Part shown: positions 1 to 9,325 of the stretch, one piece after another
Layout of the letters: every line of letters starts with the position of its first letter
How positions within the stretch are numbered: the first letter of the stretch is position 1
Assembly (NCBI GenBank): GCA_937980645.1
Contig: CALJPQ010000031.1
Span: 39,740 to 103,739 of the forward strand
Length of the DNA stretch: 64,000 bases
From: an uncultured Saprospiraceae bacterium
GTDB taxonomy: Bacteria; Bacteroidota; Bacteroidia; Chitinophagales; Saprospiraceae
Direction: 5' to 3'
The notes under the pieces: generated by a model
What the model saw: the letters and a program-made list of their open reading frames with translations, nothing else
What the model was told of the DNA's origin: nothing
The model's database searches: none
Made by a program: the position numbers and the translations under genes

Positions 1-2353
1 GGTGGTCGGTGATGTACGTGAAGCGCTCGCGCAGGCGTGCCGTTTCGATGCGGAAGCGTTTGACCATCGTCCAGCCCTTGTGGCCGTCGAAGTGCACGGC
101 ATTGACGACGGTGTCTGGATGGAATTTGCCGATGTAGAGCACTTCTTTAGGCTCGAAGCGCTGCAACAGGTCGGTATCCGTTTGCTCGTAGGAGCCGTCG
201 CGGTAGAGGACGAGCAGCTGGTCGCCGGTGTCAAATTCGCCCAATAGGCGTCCGCGTTCCTGAGTGTTGAGGCGGCCGGTGATGTCGTCGTACCAGATCT
301 TCTGAGCACCAATGGTGCTCTTGCCTACCTCTTTTTGGCGGATGCTCTTGACTGGATATTTGGTCAGGATATTGCCCTGGGTGTCGCGGCCTTTGATGGC
401 TAATTCGGCAAAATCGTAGTCAAATACTTTGATCTTGGCCGGACAACCCGGGCTGAGTGTTACGGTAACTACCTCGCTTTCGCCATTAGGGTTTGCCGTC
501 AGGTAAAGGATGCGCGAACCTTTGCCGCTGCCGCCCACCGGATACTCTTTATCGCGCGTGATGGCGGTTACATTAAATCGCTTAACCATAGTGCGGCCCG
601 ACTTGCCGTCCACATAGGCTAAATTATAAGTGGTGCGTTCGTCGTTCTTTTTCCAGACGGCTACATGGATGATGTCTTTACCTACGAAGACCTTTTCACC
701 AATACGCACCACTTTCATCACACCATCGCGGCGGAAGACGATGATGTCGTCAATATCGGAGCAATCCTGAACGAACTCGTCCTTTTTCAGACCGTAGCCA
801 ATAAAGCCGCCGGTGCGGTCCACATAGAGTTTGGCGTTGTTGGCCACCACTTCGGCAGCGCGGATTTCATCGAAGACGGCTATTTCGGTTTTGCGCTCGC
901 GTCCGGCGCCGTATTTTTCCAAAAGACGGCGGAAGTAGGCAATAGCGTAGTCGGTCAGGTGCTCCAGATGATGCAGTGTCTCGCGTAGTTGTTCATTGAG
1001 GTGGGCGATTTCCTCATCGGCTTTGAATGTGTTGTATTTGGAGATGCGCTTAATCCGAATTTCGGTCAGGCGCACCAAGTCGTCCTGCGTCAGCTCGCGC
1101 AAGAGTCTGATTTTGTCGGTCTTTTTTCGATAGTCCGGGTCGTCGGGCGTGATGACGTATCGGCGCAAGCCGGTTTCGATGGTCTGCAATACAGCCTCCC
1201 AGGTTTCGCATTCCTCGATGTCGCGGTAGATGCGTTTTTCGATGAAAATTTTCTCCAACGAGGCGAAGTGGAGCTTCTCTTCGAGTTCGCGTCGCAGGAT
1301 TTCGAGTTCCTGGCGCAGCAGGTCTTTGGTGTTTTCGGTAGAAATGCGCAGAAGTTCGTTTACATCGGTGAACATAGGCCGGTTGCCCTGAATGACGCAG
1401 CAGTTAGGGCTGATGCTGACCTCGCAATCGGTGAAGGCGTACAGGGCATCTATCGTTACGTCGGGGCTGACGCCGGGCTGCAGTTCAATTTCGATATCCA
1501 CTTCGGCCGCCGTCTTGTCGGTAACGCGCTTGATTTTTATCTGGCCTTTTTCGTTAGCCTTGAGGATGGAGTCAATCAAGTCGCTGACAAACACACCATA
1601 GGGCAGTTCGGTGATGCGCAGGGTCTTTTTATCCACTTCCTGAATGCGGGCGCGCACGCGCACTTTGCCCCCACGCGCGCCGGCGTTGTATTGGCTAACG
1701 TCCACTAAGCCACCTGTAGGGAAATCCGGATACAGACTGACCTCGCGCCCTTCCAGGGCAGCAATGCTGGCTTCGCATAACTCGATGAAATTGTGCGGCA
1801 ACACCTTAGTGCTCAGCCCCACGGCGATGCCTTCCACACCCTGGGCCAGCAGCAACGGGAATTTCATGGGCAGCGTAATGGGTTCCCGCTTGCGCCCGTC
1901 ATACGACATCTGCCAGCGCGTCGTCTGGGGGTTAAAGGCCACTTCAAGGGCAAACTTCGTCAGGCGGGCTTCAATGTAACGCGGTGCCGCTGCCGGGTCG
2001 CCGGTGCGGTAGTCGCCCCAGTTGCCCTGGCAGTCAATGAGGAGGTCTTTCTGGCCCAAGTTGACCAAAGCATCGCCGATGGCCGCATCACCATGCGGGT
2101 GGTACTGCATCGTCTGGCCGATGAGGTTGGCCACCTTGTGATAGCGCCCGTCGTGTTGCTCGTACATGGCGTGCAGGATGCGACGCTGCACGGGTTTGAG
2201 GCCGTCTTCAATGGCTGGCACAGCCCGCTCCAGAATGACGTAAGAGGCGTAGTCCAGAAAGTAGTTCTGGTACATGCCGGAGAGGGTAATGAGCTGCTCG
2301 TCGCCGGCGGCGGCGGTGGGCGGTACGGAGGTGTCTTTTTTGGAACGCGCCAT
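1..2353 (-). CDS. parC: DNA topoisomerase IV / gyrase subunit A (5' part, runs off the left edge)
   Basis: A continuous minus-strand reading frame begins at the ATG at 2353 and is still open at base 1, giving about 784 codons without the C-terminus. The N-terminus has the subunit A start SGMYQNYFLDYASYVILERA, then GLKPVQRRILH, HPHGDAAIG, and the catalytic tyrosine in PRYIEARLT at residue 126. This residue forms the transient covalent bond to DNA during strand passage. The N-terminal wording and a C-terminal region that does not show the GyrA-box clearly fit the Bacteroidota ParC-type protein better than GyrA. I infer ParC; the missing C-terminus prevents certainty. The leader carries a TACCTTTG element and three periodic palindromes, which may control it. 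Confidence 0.88.
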   Translation of the reverse strand, partial: MARSKKDTSVPPTAAAGDEQLITLSGMYQNYFLDYASYVILERAVPAIEDGLKPVQRRILHAMYEQHDGRYHKVANLIGQTMQYHPHGDAAIGDALVNLGQKDLLIDCQGNWGDYRTGDPAAAPRYIEARLTKFALEVAFNPQTTRWQMSYDGRKREPITLPMKFPLLLAQGVEGIAVGLSTKVLPHNFIELCEASIAALEGREVSLYPDFPTGGLVDVSQYNAGARGGKVRVRARIQEVDKKTLRITELPYGVFVSDLIDSILKANEKGQIKIKRVTDKTAAEVDIEIELQPGVSPDVTIDALYAFTDCEVSISPNCCVIQGNRPMFTDVNELLRISTENTKDLLRQELEILRRELEEKLHFASLEKIFIEKRIYRDIEECETWEAVLQTIETGLRRYVITPDDPDYRKKTDKIRLLRELTQDDLVRLTEIRIKRISKYNTFKADEEIAHLNEQLRETLHHLEHLTDYAIAYFRRLLEKYGAGRERKTEIAVFDEIRAAEVVANNAKLYVDRTGGFIGYGLKKDEFVQDCSDIDDIIVFRRDGVMKVVRIGEKVFVGKDIIHVAVWKKNDERTTYNLAYVDGKSGRTMVKRFNVTAITRDKEYPVGGSGKGSRILYLTANPNGESEVVTVTLSPGCPAKIKVFDYDFAELAIKGRDTQGNILTKYPVKSIRQKEVGKSTIGAQKIWYDDITGRLNTQERGRLLGEFDTGDQLLVLYRDGSYEQTDTDLLQRFEPKEVLYIGKFHPDTVVNAVHFDGHKGWTMVKRFRIETARLRERFTYITDH

Positions 2354-2370
2354 GGTGGGTGTTTTTTTAG

Positions 2371-2436
2371 GCCAAAAAAGTTTGGCTATTACTGGGCCAA
2401 ACATGTTTGGCCGTTACTTAGCCAAACATGTTTGGC
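2371..2436. repeat. Three palindromes at exact 25-bp period in the parC leader
   Basis: Two identical perfect 16-bp palindromes, GCCAAACATGTTTGGC, lie at 2396-2411 and 2421-2436. A near copy, GCCAAAAAAGTTTGGC, lies at 2371-2386. Starts are exactly 25 bp apart, and two of the 9-bp spacers share GTTAC (the third has ATTAC). The array sits between a TACCTTTG promoter element and the parC ATG. In DNA it would suit a dimeric repressor with three operators on nearly one face of the helix. In RNA each copy could form a 6-bp hairpin with a CATG loop. Which one applies is unknown. Confidence 0.85.
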
Positions 2437-2446
2437 GGTTACGGGG

Positions 2447-2454
2447 CAAAGGTA
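2447..2454 (-). promoter_or_regulatory. Bacteroidota -7 element upstream of parC
   Basis: TACCTTTG on the minus strand matches the TAnnTTTG -7 consensus of Bacteroidota housekeeping promoters. It is about 94 bp upstream of the parC ATG, so the transcript would begin just before the three palindromes. Confidence 0.6.
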
Positions 2455-2588
2455 AGGCGAAGGCTTGGTGTTCTTAAAACAAAAGGTTTTGAATAGACAA
2501 CAAAACAGATAGCGGCGGGGTGGTTTGGCAGGGCAGGGTGGTTTTGTTAGAGGGACAACCATGGCGGTAACTGTCTTTCTCCGAGGGG

Positions 2589-4553
2589 TCAGATTTTGCC
2601 ATTTGCCACAATCAGTATTTTGCACAACAGGGCTACCTCGCGCCCCAGGCTCCAGTTTTTGGCGTATAAGAAGTTGAGGCGCTGGCGTTCGGCCTCGGTC
2701 AGGATTTCCTCCGACACAGTTGGCTCTTTTGTTGCGCTCTCTTCTGGTAGCTTTGCTAAGGAAGCAGGCGAAAAGACCGCGGGCGGCAGAGCAGGCATTG
2801 GGCTGGATTGGGCGGCAGGCGCGTAGCCCACCCAAGTTTTGCGGCCTAAGAGAACGGGAAGCCAGTTTTGTAAGAGGGCTTTTCTATTTTTCACCACCCA
2901 AAACAGCACCGGACTGAACAGCAGCAGCAAAAGACAGGCGGCAATGTCGAAGGCACGTTTGGCGCGGCGGTATTCGGGCTGAGCCAGCCGGAAGGCCGGT
3001 GCAATGGAGTACAGCTCGCCAGGCCGGTCTTTGCTGCTGCTACCGATGATATGGTTACTGCCAGCAGGCAAGGTTTTATAGCGTATACGAGGGCCGAGTT
3101 GCTGCATAGCGTCGAGCACTTTGCGAATGGAAACGTCTTGAGTACAGAAGATGATTTCATCGGCTTCGAAAAGTTCGACTAACGTGGCCAGGCGATGCAA
3201 TTGGTCAGGTGGCAGTGTTGTAGTTAGTTGCCAGGCGACTTCGGCGCGTTGCAGCAGCTGCTGTGCGCGCTCGCATTCGGCCGGGCTACCTATGATAAGG
3301 ATATTCCGACGGAGCGTCTGGCCAATGCGCCAGCTGCGGTATTCAACAAAGTAGAGCAAGACACGTAAAAGCGACAGCCCAGCGGCGGTCCAGATGGCGC
3401 CCAACACCAACACGGCCCTAGAGGGGCGAAATGCCTGATCGAGAAAGCCGTAAATGGCAGCCAACAGTACAGCGCCCACACCGACATTGCGCAACAGACG
3501 AACCAGGTCGTAGCGACGGTCATAACTGCCTCCTAACCAGAGCACGGCCAGCCATACGCTCACGTAAAGCGGGAAGTTGAACCACAAGATGGCAGGCTGG
3601 AAGTAGTCGGGGTCTTTGTAATAATAATATGCCCAGAAGTTTTTTATTGCCACAAAGCCCCCATACATCAGCGCCGCATCCAGTATGGGCAGCCAGGCGC
3701 GATGGGCAGCCTGGGCCAATAGAGCTGCTACTGCTCGCAGGGCAATAGCAATTTGCAGCAAAAAAACCAGCAGCCCCGCTCCACCGCGCTGGAAGTGCTT
3801 ACGGGCGAAGATGATCATGGCCTCATAAAAACGCCGCACGTATCGAAAGTCCTTTTGCGTGCTTTCGCCCTTGTAGTGCAGGATGCGTGTATGAGGCAGG
3901 TAGTAGTTCTGAAAACCCTCCTGCTGGAGGCGGTACGACAGGTCAATGTCTTCGCCGTACATAAAAAAGGCCTCATCAAGTAACCCCGCCTGCTCCAAAG
4001 CGCTGCGGCGGATGAACATAAAGCACCCAGCCAGCACCTCGACGGGGTGCGCCTGATCGGGGTCGAGATGGCCCAGATAATAGCCGTTGAAACGCGCGCT
4101 GCGCGGGAACAAAGCCCCCAGCCCAATCATCTTGCAGAAAGAAACCCACGGTGTAGGGAAGCCGCGTTTGCTTTCGGGCAAGTACTGGCCGCTGCCGTCG
4201 AGCATGCGCACGCCTACGGCGCCGGCATCGGGGTGCGCATCCATGAAGGCCAAGCAATGCCGAAATGTGTCTTCTTCCACCAACGTATCCGGGTTGAGCA
4301 ACAGCACGTATTCGCCCTTGCTCTGGCGAATGGCCTGGTTGTTGGCCGCTGCAAACCCCACGTTCTCAGCGTTCGCTATGAGTCTTACCTCAGGAAAACG
4401 CCGCCGCACCAGGTCCACCGAGTCGTCTGTCGAGGCATTATCCACCACCCAGACTTCCCCTTCCACACCCGCCAGGGCGCGTTGCACCGAAAGCAGGCAC
4501 TGCTCCAGAAAAGCGCTGACGTTGTAACTGACAATGACCACAGACAGGCGCAT
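2589..4553 (-). CDS. Fused glycosyltransferase: GT2 domain plus degenerate polyprenyl-phosphate sugar-transferase domain
   Basis: 654 aa. Residues 1-250 are a family 2 glycosyltransferase (VVIVSYN start, DNASTDDS, NPDT at 87-90, GEDIDLSYR) of the rhamnosyltransferase-like type. Several membrane segments follow (about 255-400), then a nucleotide-binding-like stretch (NILIIGSPAE). The C-terminus begins like a WcaJ-type initiating sugar transferase (RRAKRAFDIAACLLLLLFSPV) and ends like one (AKNWSLGREVALLCKIL). The catalytic middle between these is replaced by about 60 proline/alanine-rich residues, so this part is probably inactive. Likely role is in exopolysaccharide or lipopolysaccharide synthesis at the inner membrane. 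The donor sugar cannot be read from the sequence. Confidence 0.82.
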   Translation of the reverse strand: MRLSVVIVSYNVSAFLEQCLLSVQRALAGVEGEVWVVDNASTDDSVDLVRRRFPEVRLIANAENVGFAAANNQAIRQSKGEYVLLLNPDTLVEEDTFRHCLAFMDAHPDAGAVGVRMLDGSGQYLPESKRGFPTPWVSFCKMIGLGALFPRSARFNGYYLGHLDPDQAHPVEVLAGCFMFIRRSALEQAGLLDEAFFMYGEDIDLSYRLQQEGFQNYYLPHTRILHYKGESTQKDFRYVRRFYEAMIIFARKHFQRGGAGLLVFLLQIAIALRAVAALLAQAAHRAWLPILDAALMYGGFVAIKNFWAYYYYKDPDYFQPAILWFNFPLYVSVWLAVLWLGGSYDRRYDLVRLLRNVGVGAVLLAAIYGFLDQAFRPSRAVLVLGAIWTAAGLSLLRVLLYFVEYRSWRIGQTLRRNILIIGSPAECERAQQLLQRAEVAWQLTTTLPPDQLHRLATLVELFEADEIIFCTQDVSIRKVLDAMQQLGPRIRYKTLPAGSNHIIGSSSKDRPGELYSIAPAFRLAQPEYRRAKRAFDIAACLLLLLFSPVLFWVVKNRKALLQNWLPVLLGRKTWVGYAPAAQSSPMPALPPAVFSPASLAKLPEESATKEPTVSEEILTEAERQRLNFLYAKNWSLGREVALLCKILIVANGKI

Positions 4554-4685
4554 GGCGCAAAAGTGCGGCGGCTTCGGCCTTCGCCGTGCCGGCTTTTTTC
4601 AAAAGAATAGTCCGCACAGGTACAACCAACTAGCCCTTGCAACGCCCACATTCCAAAATTTTTCCTTTTTTCTGGCGGCTTCGGC

Positions 4686-4693
4686 TACCTTTG
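4686..4693 (+). promoter_or_regulatory. -7 element upstream of the peptidyl-prolyl isomerase gene
   Basis: TACCTTTG, matching TAnnTTTG, lies 69 bp before the ATG at 4763 and downstream of T-rich sequence. Confidence 0.55.
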
Positions 4694-4762
4694 CGTCTGC
4701 TTTTTTGAACACGTCTTGTGTTTTCGGTTTTAAAAATTTGACTATCAACTTTTTGTGACAAA

Positions 4763-6883
4763 ATGGCCTTAATCGGAACGATTCGCAAAAACGGGTGGAT
4801 TCTCATCGTGCTCATGGTGTTGGCTTTGGGCGGTTTTATCCTGATGGACATTATCAGCAACGCCCAGCGTTACAGCTCTGCCGACATCAACACCATTGGC
4901 AAAGTAAAAGGCGTCGAGATCAAGCGCTCGGAATTCGATACGTACGAAAAACTCATTTACTCCAACCCACAGCCCGGTATGGGCTATCAGATTCGCCAGC
5001 AGGTATGGGACTACTTCGTAGAGCGCACGCTGCTGGAAAAAGAAGCCGAAACTGTGGGCCTCGGCGTAGGTAAAGAAGAATTAATGGACCTGCAGTTTGG
5101 GCAAAACCTCAGCCCAGTGATTATGCAGCGCTTTGCCGGCCCCGACGGCCAGCCCAACCGCGAGCAGTTGAACAACATTAAAAATGCCATTGAGTCGGGC
5201 AATTTCACTGACCCGATGAACCGCGCCTATTGGGCCACGCAGGAAAAGGAAATCATCACCGAACGCCTGCAGGAAAAAATCGGCGCCCTGGTTACCAAAG
5301 CCGTTTACGCACCAGCCTGGCAGGCCGAAATGGCTTATCGCGAGAGCAACCAGCGCGCTAACTTCCTGTACGTACGCATCCCCTACGACAGAGTGCCCGA
5401 CAATGAGGCTACGCTCACGGACGATGATTTCAAGGCCTATTTGAAAGAAAATCCACGACTCTATTATCAGTTCGACGAGACGCGCACCGTGGAATACGTC
5501 GAGCTGAACGTTTACCCAACGTCCAGCGACAGCGCCGCAGCCTACGAAGCCGCCTGGAAACTATGGGAAGGGCTGCGCGCTGCCGAAAACGACTCGCTCT
5601 ACACTGTAACGAATCGCGGCACCGTGGACACCCGCTTCCGCAAAAAAGACGACCTGCCCGCCGCTGCTGCCGACTCGCTGACTACGGCACCCGTGGGTAC
5701 CATCGTCGGCCCGTTCTTTGACCAGGGCAACTGGGTTATCGCTAAAATTCTCAGCCGCAAACTGGTGCCCGACTCCGTGCAGGCGCGCCACATCCTGCTG
5801 CGCGACGCAACGCCCGAGAACGAGAAAAAAATTGACAGCCTCATGGAACTGCTGACCTCGAAAAAGGCCCGCTTCGACTCGCTGGCCATTGCCAACAGTG
5901 CCGACCCTGGTTCGGCAGCCAAAGGCGGTGATCTGGGCTGGTTCTCCGAAGGCGTCATGGTGCCCGAGTTCAATGCAGCCTGCTTTTACGACTCTGAAAT
6001 TGGCAAATACTATAAGGTCTCTACCCAGTTCGGCTGGCACCTCATCGAGGTTACGGGTAAAAAATTCCTCAACAACCAGGCAGGCGTCCGTTTAGCCACC
6101 CTCACGCAGCCCTTTGAGCCGAGCAAAGAGACCCAGCAGCGCGTCAAAGACAAAGCGCTGGAAATCCTTCAGCAGGCCAAAACGCGCCAGGACCTGGTCG
6201 AGGTGGCTAAAAAAGAAGGCTACATGGTCATGCCCAGTCAGCCGCTGAAGGCCACTGACTTCACGCTGAGCTCGTTTGGCCAGGGCGAGGAGGCCCGCGA
6301 AATCGTCCGTTGGGCCTTCGAGTCTAAGACGAAAGTAGATGCCGTAGCGCAGGAAGTGTTCTCCTTCCGCGACCCCAATGGCGGTTACTTCGATAGCAAA
6401 TATGTGCTCGTCGCGCTCAAGAACATCACCCCGGCAGGCGCCCCTACAGTGGCCACCCTCAAGAATAACCCGCGCGTCGAAACGGAGGTCCGCAATCGGA
6501 AGAAAGCCGAAGTTCTCAAGAGTAAAATCGGCGAAAAAACCGACTTAAATGCTCTGGCGGCAGAGTGGAATGTCCCCGTGGATAGTGCGCAAAACATTAC
6601 AATGACCCAGGCTTTCCTACCTGGTGCTGGTGCAGAGCCGCGCCTGATAGGCGCCGTATTCCACCTGGCTAAAGGCGGCTCTACCACAAAACCCATTGCC
6701 GGTACCAACGGCGTCTATGTGGCCCGCCTGCTCGAAGACATCCCAACCCTGGCTGCACCGCCCGATTTAGCCCTGTTCCGCCGCCAGGCAATCTCCTCCG
6801 CTTCTACAGCCCTCCGTATGAGCTGGATCACTCTCTGGCGTAAATACGCCGATATTGACGACTATCGCAGTCGCTTTTTCTGA
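4763..6883 (+). CDS. Membrane-anchored periplasmic peptidyl-prolyl isomerase (PpiD/SurA-like)
   Basis: 706 aa. One N-terminal membrane segment (about residues 11-30) anchors a large periplasmic part. Residues about 45-200 resemble the SurA_N/PpiD chaperone arm. A parvulin rotamase domain lies at about 338-433 (ARHILLRD, FDSLAIANSADPGSAAKGGDLGWFSEGVMVPEF). A long C-terminal chaperone-like region follows. Architecture and length fit Bacteroidota PpiD homologues, which fold outer-membrane and secreted proteins at the inner-membrane surface. It is a single-gene unit: its own TACCTTTG element lies upstream and a strong hairpin terminator follows at 6927. Confidence 0.9.
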   Translation: MALIGTIRKNGWILIVLMVLALGGFILMDIISNAQRYSSADINTIGKVKGVEIKRSEFDTYEKLIYSNPQPGMGYQIRQQVWDYFVERTLLEKEAETVGLGVGKEELMDLQFGQNLSPVIMQRFAGPDGQPNREQLNNIKNAIESGNFTDPMNRAYWATQEKEIITERLQEKIGALVTKAVYAPAWQAEMAYRESNQRANFLYVRIPYDRVPDNEATLTDDDFKAYLKENPRLYYQFDETRTVEYVELNVYPTSSDSAAAYEAAWKLWEGLRAAENDSLYTVTNRGTVDTRFRKKDDLPAAAADSLTTAPVGTIVGPFFDQGNWVIAKILSRKLVPDSVQARHILLRDATPENEKKIDSLMELLTSKKARFDSLAIANSADPGSAAKGGDLGWFSEGVMVPEFNAACFYDSEIGKYYKVSTQFGWHLIEVTGKKFLNNQAGVRLATLTQPFEPSKETQQRVKDKALEILQQAKTRQDLVEVAKKEGYMVMPSQPLKATDFTLSSFGQGEEAREIVRWAFESKTKVDAVAQEVFSFRDPNGGYFDSKYVLVALKNITPAGAPTVATLKNNPRVETEVRNRKKAEVLKSKIGEKTDLNALAAEWNVPVDSAQNITMTQAFLPGAGAEPRLIGAVFHLAKGGSTTKPIAGTNGVYVARLLEDIPTLAAPPDLALFRRQAISSASTALRMSWITLWRKYADIDDYRSRFF

Positions 6884-6926
6884 CGCAACACTACAAGTAA
6901 AGCACCCGCACTAAGGGCAACTGAAT

Positions 6927-6970
6927 GGCGAGGGTGCCGGAGCATATGCTCCGGCGCCCTCGCCACTTTT
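6927..6970 (+). terminator. Hairpin terminator after the isomerase gene
   Basis: A 38-bp near-perfect inverted repeat (6927-6964, GGCGAGGG...CCCTCGCC with one T-G mismatch and an AT-rich turn) is followed by ACTTTT. It sits 44 bp after the stop codon at 6883, as expected for an intrinsic terminator. Confidence 0.75.
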
Positions 6971-7058
6971 TAATGCCAGAAGGTAAGCAAAACTTGGCCA
7001 TCGTCCACATCCTCCGCACCTTTGAGGCCCTGACCCGTTCACTAAAACATCCCGCACG

Positions 7059-7607
7059 ATGACCTTTACCGAGCAAGATTATTTCAACTTTCAGCGCAAA
7101 GTAGAGCGCTACAAAGAAGTGCTCCAAAACACAGAGCGCTATCGCCAGTACTGGCAAACTGAACTTAAACCCGCTCTGCTAGAACACCTGCGCAAAGCCG
7201 CTGAACTGGCCCAACTGACCTGCAGCGTCGAAGAACGCTCCGAAATTCAGAACCTGGAGGCCCTCGTCCTCTCGCTCGGCCACAGCCAAAGCGGCCTGGG
7301 CGAACCTTTAGGCGAAGGGCTGCACCGCGACCTCATCAAACACAACGGCTCCTTGGTCTATCAACAACTCTTCAACGGTAAAATCATGGTCATGGTCAAC
7401 TACCCCTACATCGAACGCTATGGCCAGCCCCAACCCCCTAAAACCTTAGCCATTTACCGACCCGAGGAAATCAAAGAACCCTATGTCATTCGCCACTTAG
7501 AAACCTTCATCTCCGAAATCACCTTCTGGGAAGACTACGACGACGACCGCCCCGACGAAAACCAGCGCATCGGGTTTAAACTCAATTTCGAGCGTGAGGA
7601 AGCGTAG
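7059..7607 (+). CDS. Conserved-looking hypothetical protein
   Basis: 182 aa, soluble, no signal peptide or membrane segment. The first 60 residues are charged and helical (FNFQRKVERYKEVLQNTERYRQYW), suggesting a short coiled coil. The rest contains tyrosine/proline-rich strands (NYPYIERYGQPQPPKTLAIY) and an acidic end (WEDYDDDRPDENQ). I do not recognise the family. Base use is host-like and the frame is clean, so it is probably a real gene. It follows a terminator and precedes the tolC-like gene by about 180 bp. Confidence 0.65.
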   Translation: MTFTEQDYFNFQRKVERYKEVLQNTERYRQYWQTELKPALLEHLRKAAELAQLTCSVEERSEIQNLEALVLSLGHSQSGLGEPLGEGLHRDLIKHNGSLVYQQLFNGKIMVMVNYPYIERYGQPQPPKTLAIYRPEEIKEPYVIRHLETFISEITFWEDYDDDRPDENQRIGFKLNFEREEA

Positions 7608-7790
7608 GGGCATTTGAGGGTTTTAAGGCCTTAAAGTCCCAAATAGTGGCCTACATAGCTTGCGCGATATGCCCTTAAGCCCTTAAGGCTACTGCCTTCA
7701 TCCAGTTTTTTTTCTCTTTAATATAAAAAAAGTAGCCTCCGCCGCAGTCGCCTTTAATCTTGCCGTCTCTTTTGAAAAGCGTCTTTTCCC

Positions 7791-9251
7791 ATGAAAAGAG
7801 TATCCCATCAAATAGTCGCCCAGTACCTATTGCCCGCATGGGCGCTGCTTTTGTGGAATGCAGTGCCGCTGGTGTCGCAGGAAGTTTGGAGTTTGGAGCA
7901 GTGCATCCGGCACGCACAGGAAGCCAATTTGCTCGTTCGCCAGGCGCAGACGAACGCCCGCGTGGCACTGCTGTCAGAACGTCAGGCCAAAGCTGGCCGA
8001 TTGCCCTCCATCAACGCCAACTCCACATTGGGCAAACAGTTTGGCCGCACGATTGACCCAGCGACCAACCAGTTCGTTACCTCAAACATCACGTTCAACA
8101 GCATTGGCCTCACCGCTGGGCTGCCCCTGTTTGCCGGCGGACAGATCAACCAAGGAATACGACAGGCCCAGTGGAACGCCCAGGCTGCCAGGGCCGACGC
8201 TGAACAAACAGCCAACAACCTGGCGCTGCAAGTCGCGCAAGCCTACCTCAACGTCCTGTTGGCCGAAGAGCAACGCGAAATTGCCCGCCGACGGGTCGAG
8301 CAAGCCCGCTTCCAGCTGGAAACCACCACCAAACTCATCGAGGCCGGAAGCGCCCCGGCCGCCGACCGCTTCAACGCCCAAGCCCAGCTGGCCCGCGAAG
8401 AGCAGCTGGCCGTACAGGCACAAAACAACATCGAACTGGCCATGCTTGCTCTCAAACAACTGCTCCAGCTGGAACCTGATTATAATTTGCGCATTGAACG
8501 CCCGCGCATAGAGGCGCCTGCTGACACCGCTCCCGAAATCCTGTCCCTCCCTGAAGTGTATGCCATAGCCCAGGAAACGCAACCCGGCGTTAAAGCGGCA
8601 CATTTTCGCCTTAAAAGCGCCGAGACGGGCGTAACGCTGGCAAAGTCGGCTTATTACCCTACCGTAACGCTCTTTGCCAGCCTCAACACCAATTACTCCT
8701 CACAGTTTCTCGACTTTGGCAACCCACGCATCATCGGCACCGTGCTCAGCCCACCCGTTATCGTGCGCATTAACGAGGTGGACGTACCTGTACAGCAATA
8801 CGTCAATATCCTTGAATTCCCACGCCTATCTTATTTCGAGCAGATAGAGCAAAACTTCGGCCAGGGTTTCGGCCTACAAATCAACGTACCCATCTACCAA
8901 AACGGCCGCAACCGCTTAAGTGTTGAGCGCGCACGCCTCAACGTCATCAACGCCCAATTGCAGGAAAACCAAGCTCAGCAACAACTGAAGAACGATATCC
9001 AGACCGCTATCGCCAACGCCCGAGCCGGCCGCCTACAACTGGAAGCCGCGCAAAAAACCTACGAGTTCATGCAGGCAGCCTTCGCCAACACCGAACGCCG
9101 CTACCAATTGGGCGCTGCTAACCTTCTGGAATTCACCACCGCCCGAAACAACCGCGACAATGCCGAAAACGACTTGCTCATCGCCCGATACGACTACGTT
9201 TTTCGACTGAAAATCCTGGACTTTTATATGGGCAAAGAAATCCGCCTCTGA
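7791..9251 (+). CDS. TolC family outer-membrane efflux protein
   Basis: 486 aa. A signal peptide (to about residue 30, ending VSQ) precedes EVWSLEQCIRHAQEANL, the usual start of the first outer-membrane efflux repeat. Long alanine/glutamine-rich helices (residues 70-240 and 350-470), two structural repeats, and motifs such as LPLFAGGQINQGIRQA and INVPIYQNGRNRLSVERA are typical of the TolC trimer. It would form the outer-membrane channel of a tripartite exporter. The membrane-fusion gene follows after 74 bp in the same direction, so they likely share a transcript. No pump gene is adjacent. Confidence 0.92.
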   Translation: MKRVSHQIVAQYLLPAWALLLWNAVPLVSQEVWSLEQCIRHAQEANLLVRQAQTNARVALLSERQAKAGRLPSINANSTLGKQFGRTIDPATNQFVTSNITFNSIGLTAGLPLFAGGQINQGIRQAQWNAQAARADAEQTANNLALQVAQAYLNVLLAEEQREIARRRVEQARFQLETTTKLIEAGSAPAADRFNAQAQLAREEQLAVQAQNNIELAMLALKQLLQLEPDYNLRIERPRIEAPADTAPEILSLPEVYAIAQETQPGVKAAHFRLKSAETGVTLAKSAYYPTVTLFASLNTNYSSQFLDFGNPRIIGTVLSPPVIVRINEVDVPVQQYVNILEFPRLSYFEQIEQNFGQGFGLQINVPIYQNGRNRLSVERARLNVINAQLQENQAQQQLKNDIQTAIANARAGRLQLEAAQKTYEFMQAAFANTERRYQLGAANLLEFTTARNNRDNAENDLLIARYDYVFRLKILDFYMGKEIRL

Positions 9252-9325
9252 AACTACTGATAAAGGCGCCGGCAACCTGCGCTTCCAAAAAAGAGACCAC
9301 CCAAACGCCTCATTATCCCATCATT

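Noticed and set aside
989..1708. Long plus-strand open frame (239 codons) across parC
   Set aside because: It lies opposite the conserved topoisomerase frame, which has its catalytic motifs intact; antisense frames of this size are expected in GC-rich genes.
2389..2835. Minus-strand open frame crossing the end of the glycosyltransferase gene and the parC leader palindromes
   Set aside because: Its translation has no family-like pattern and part of it is just the palindrome array read as codons (KHVWLSNGQTCLAQ).
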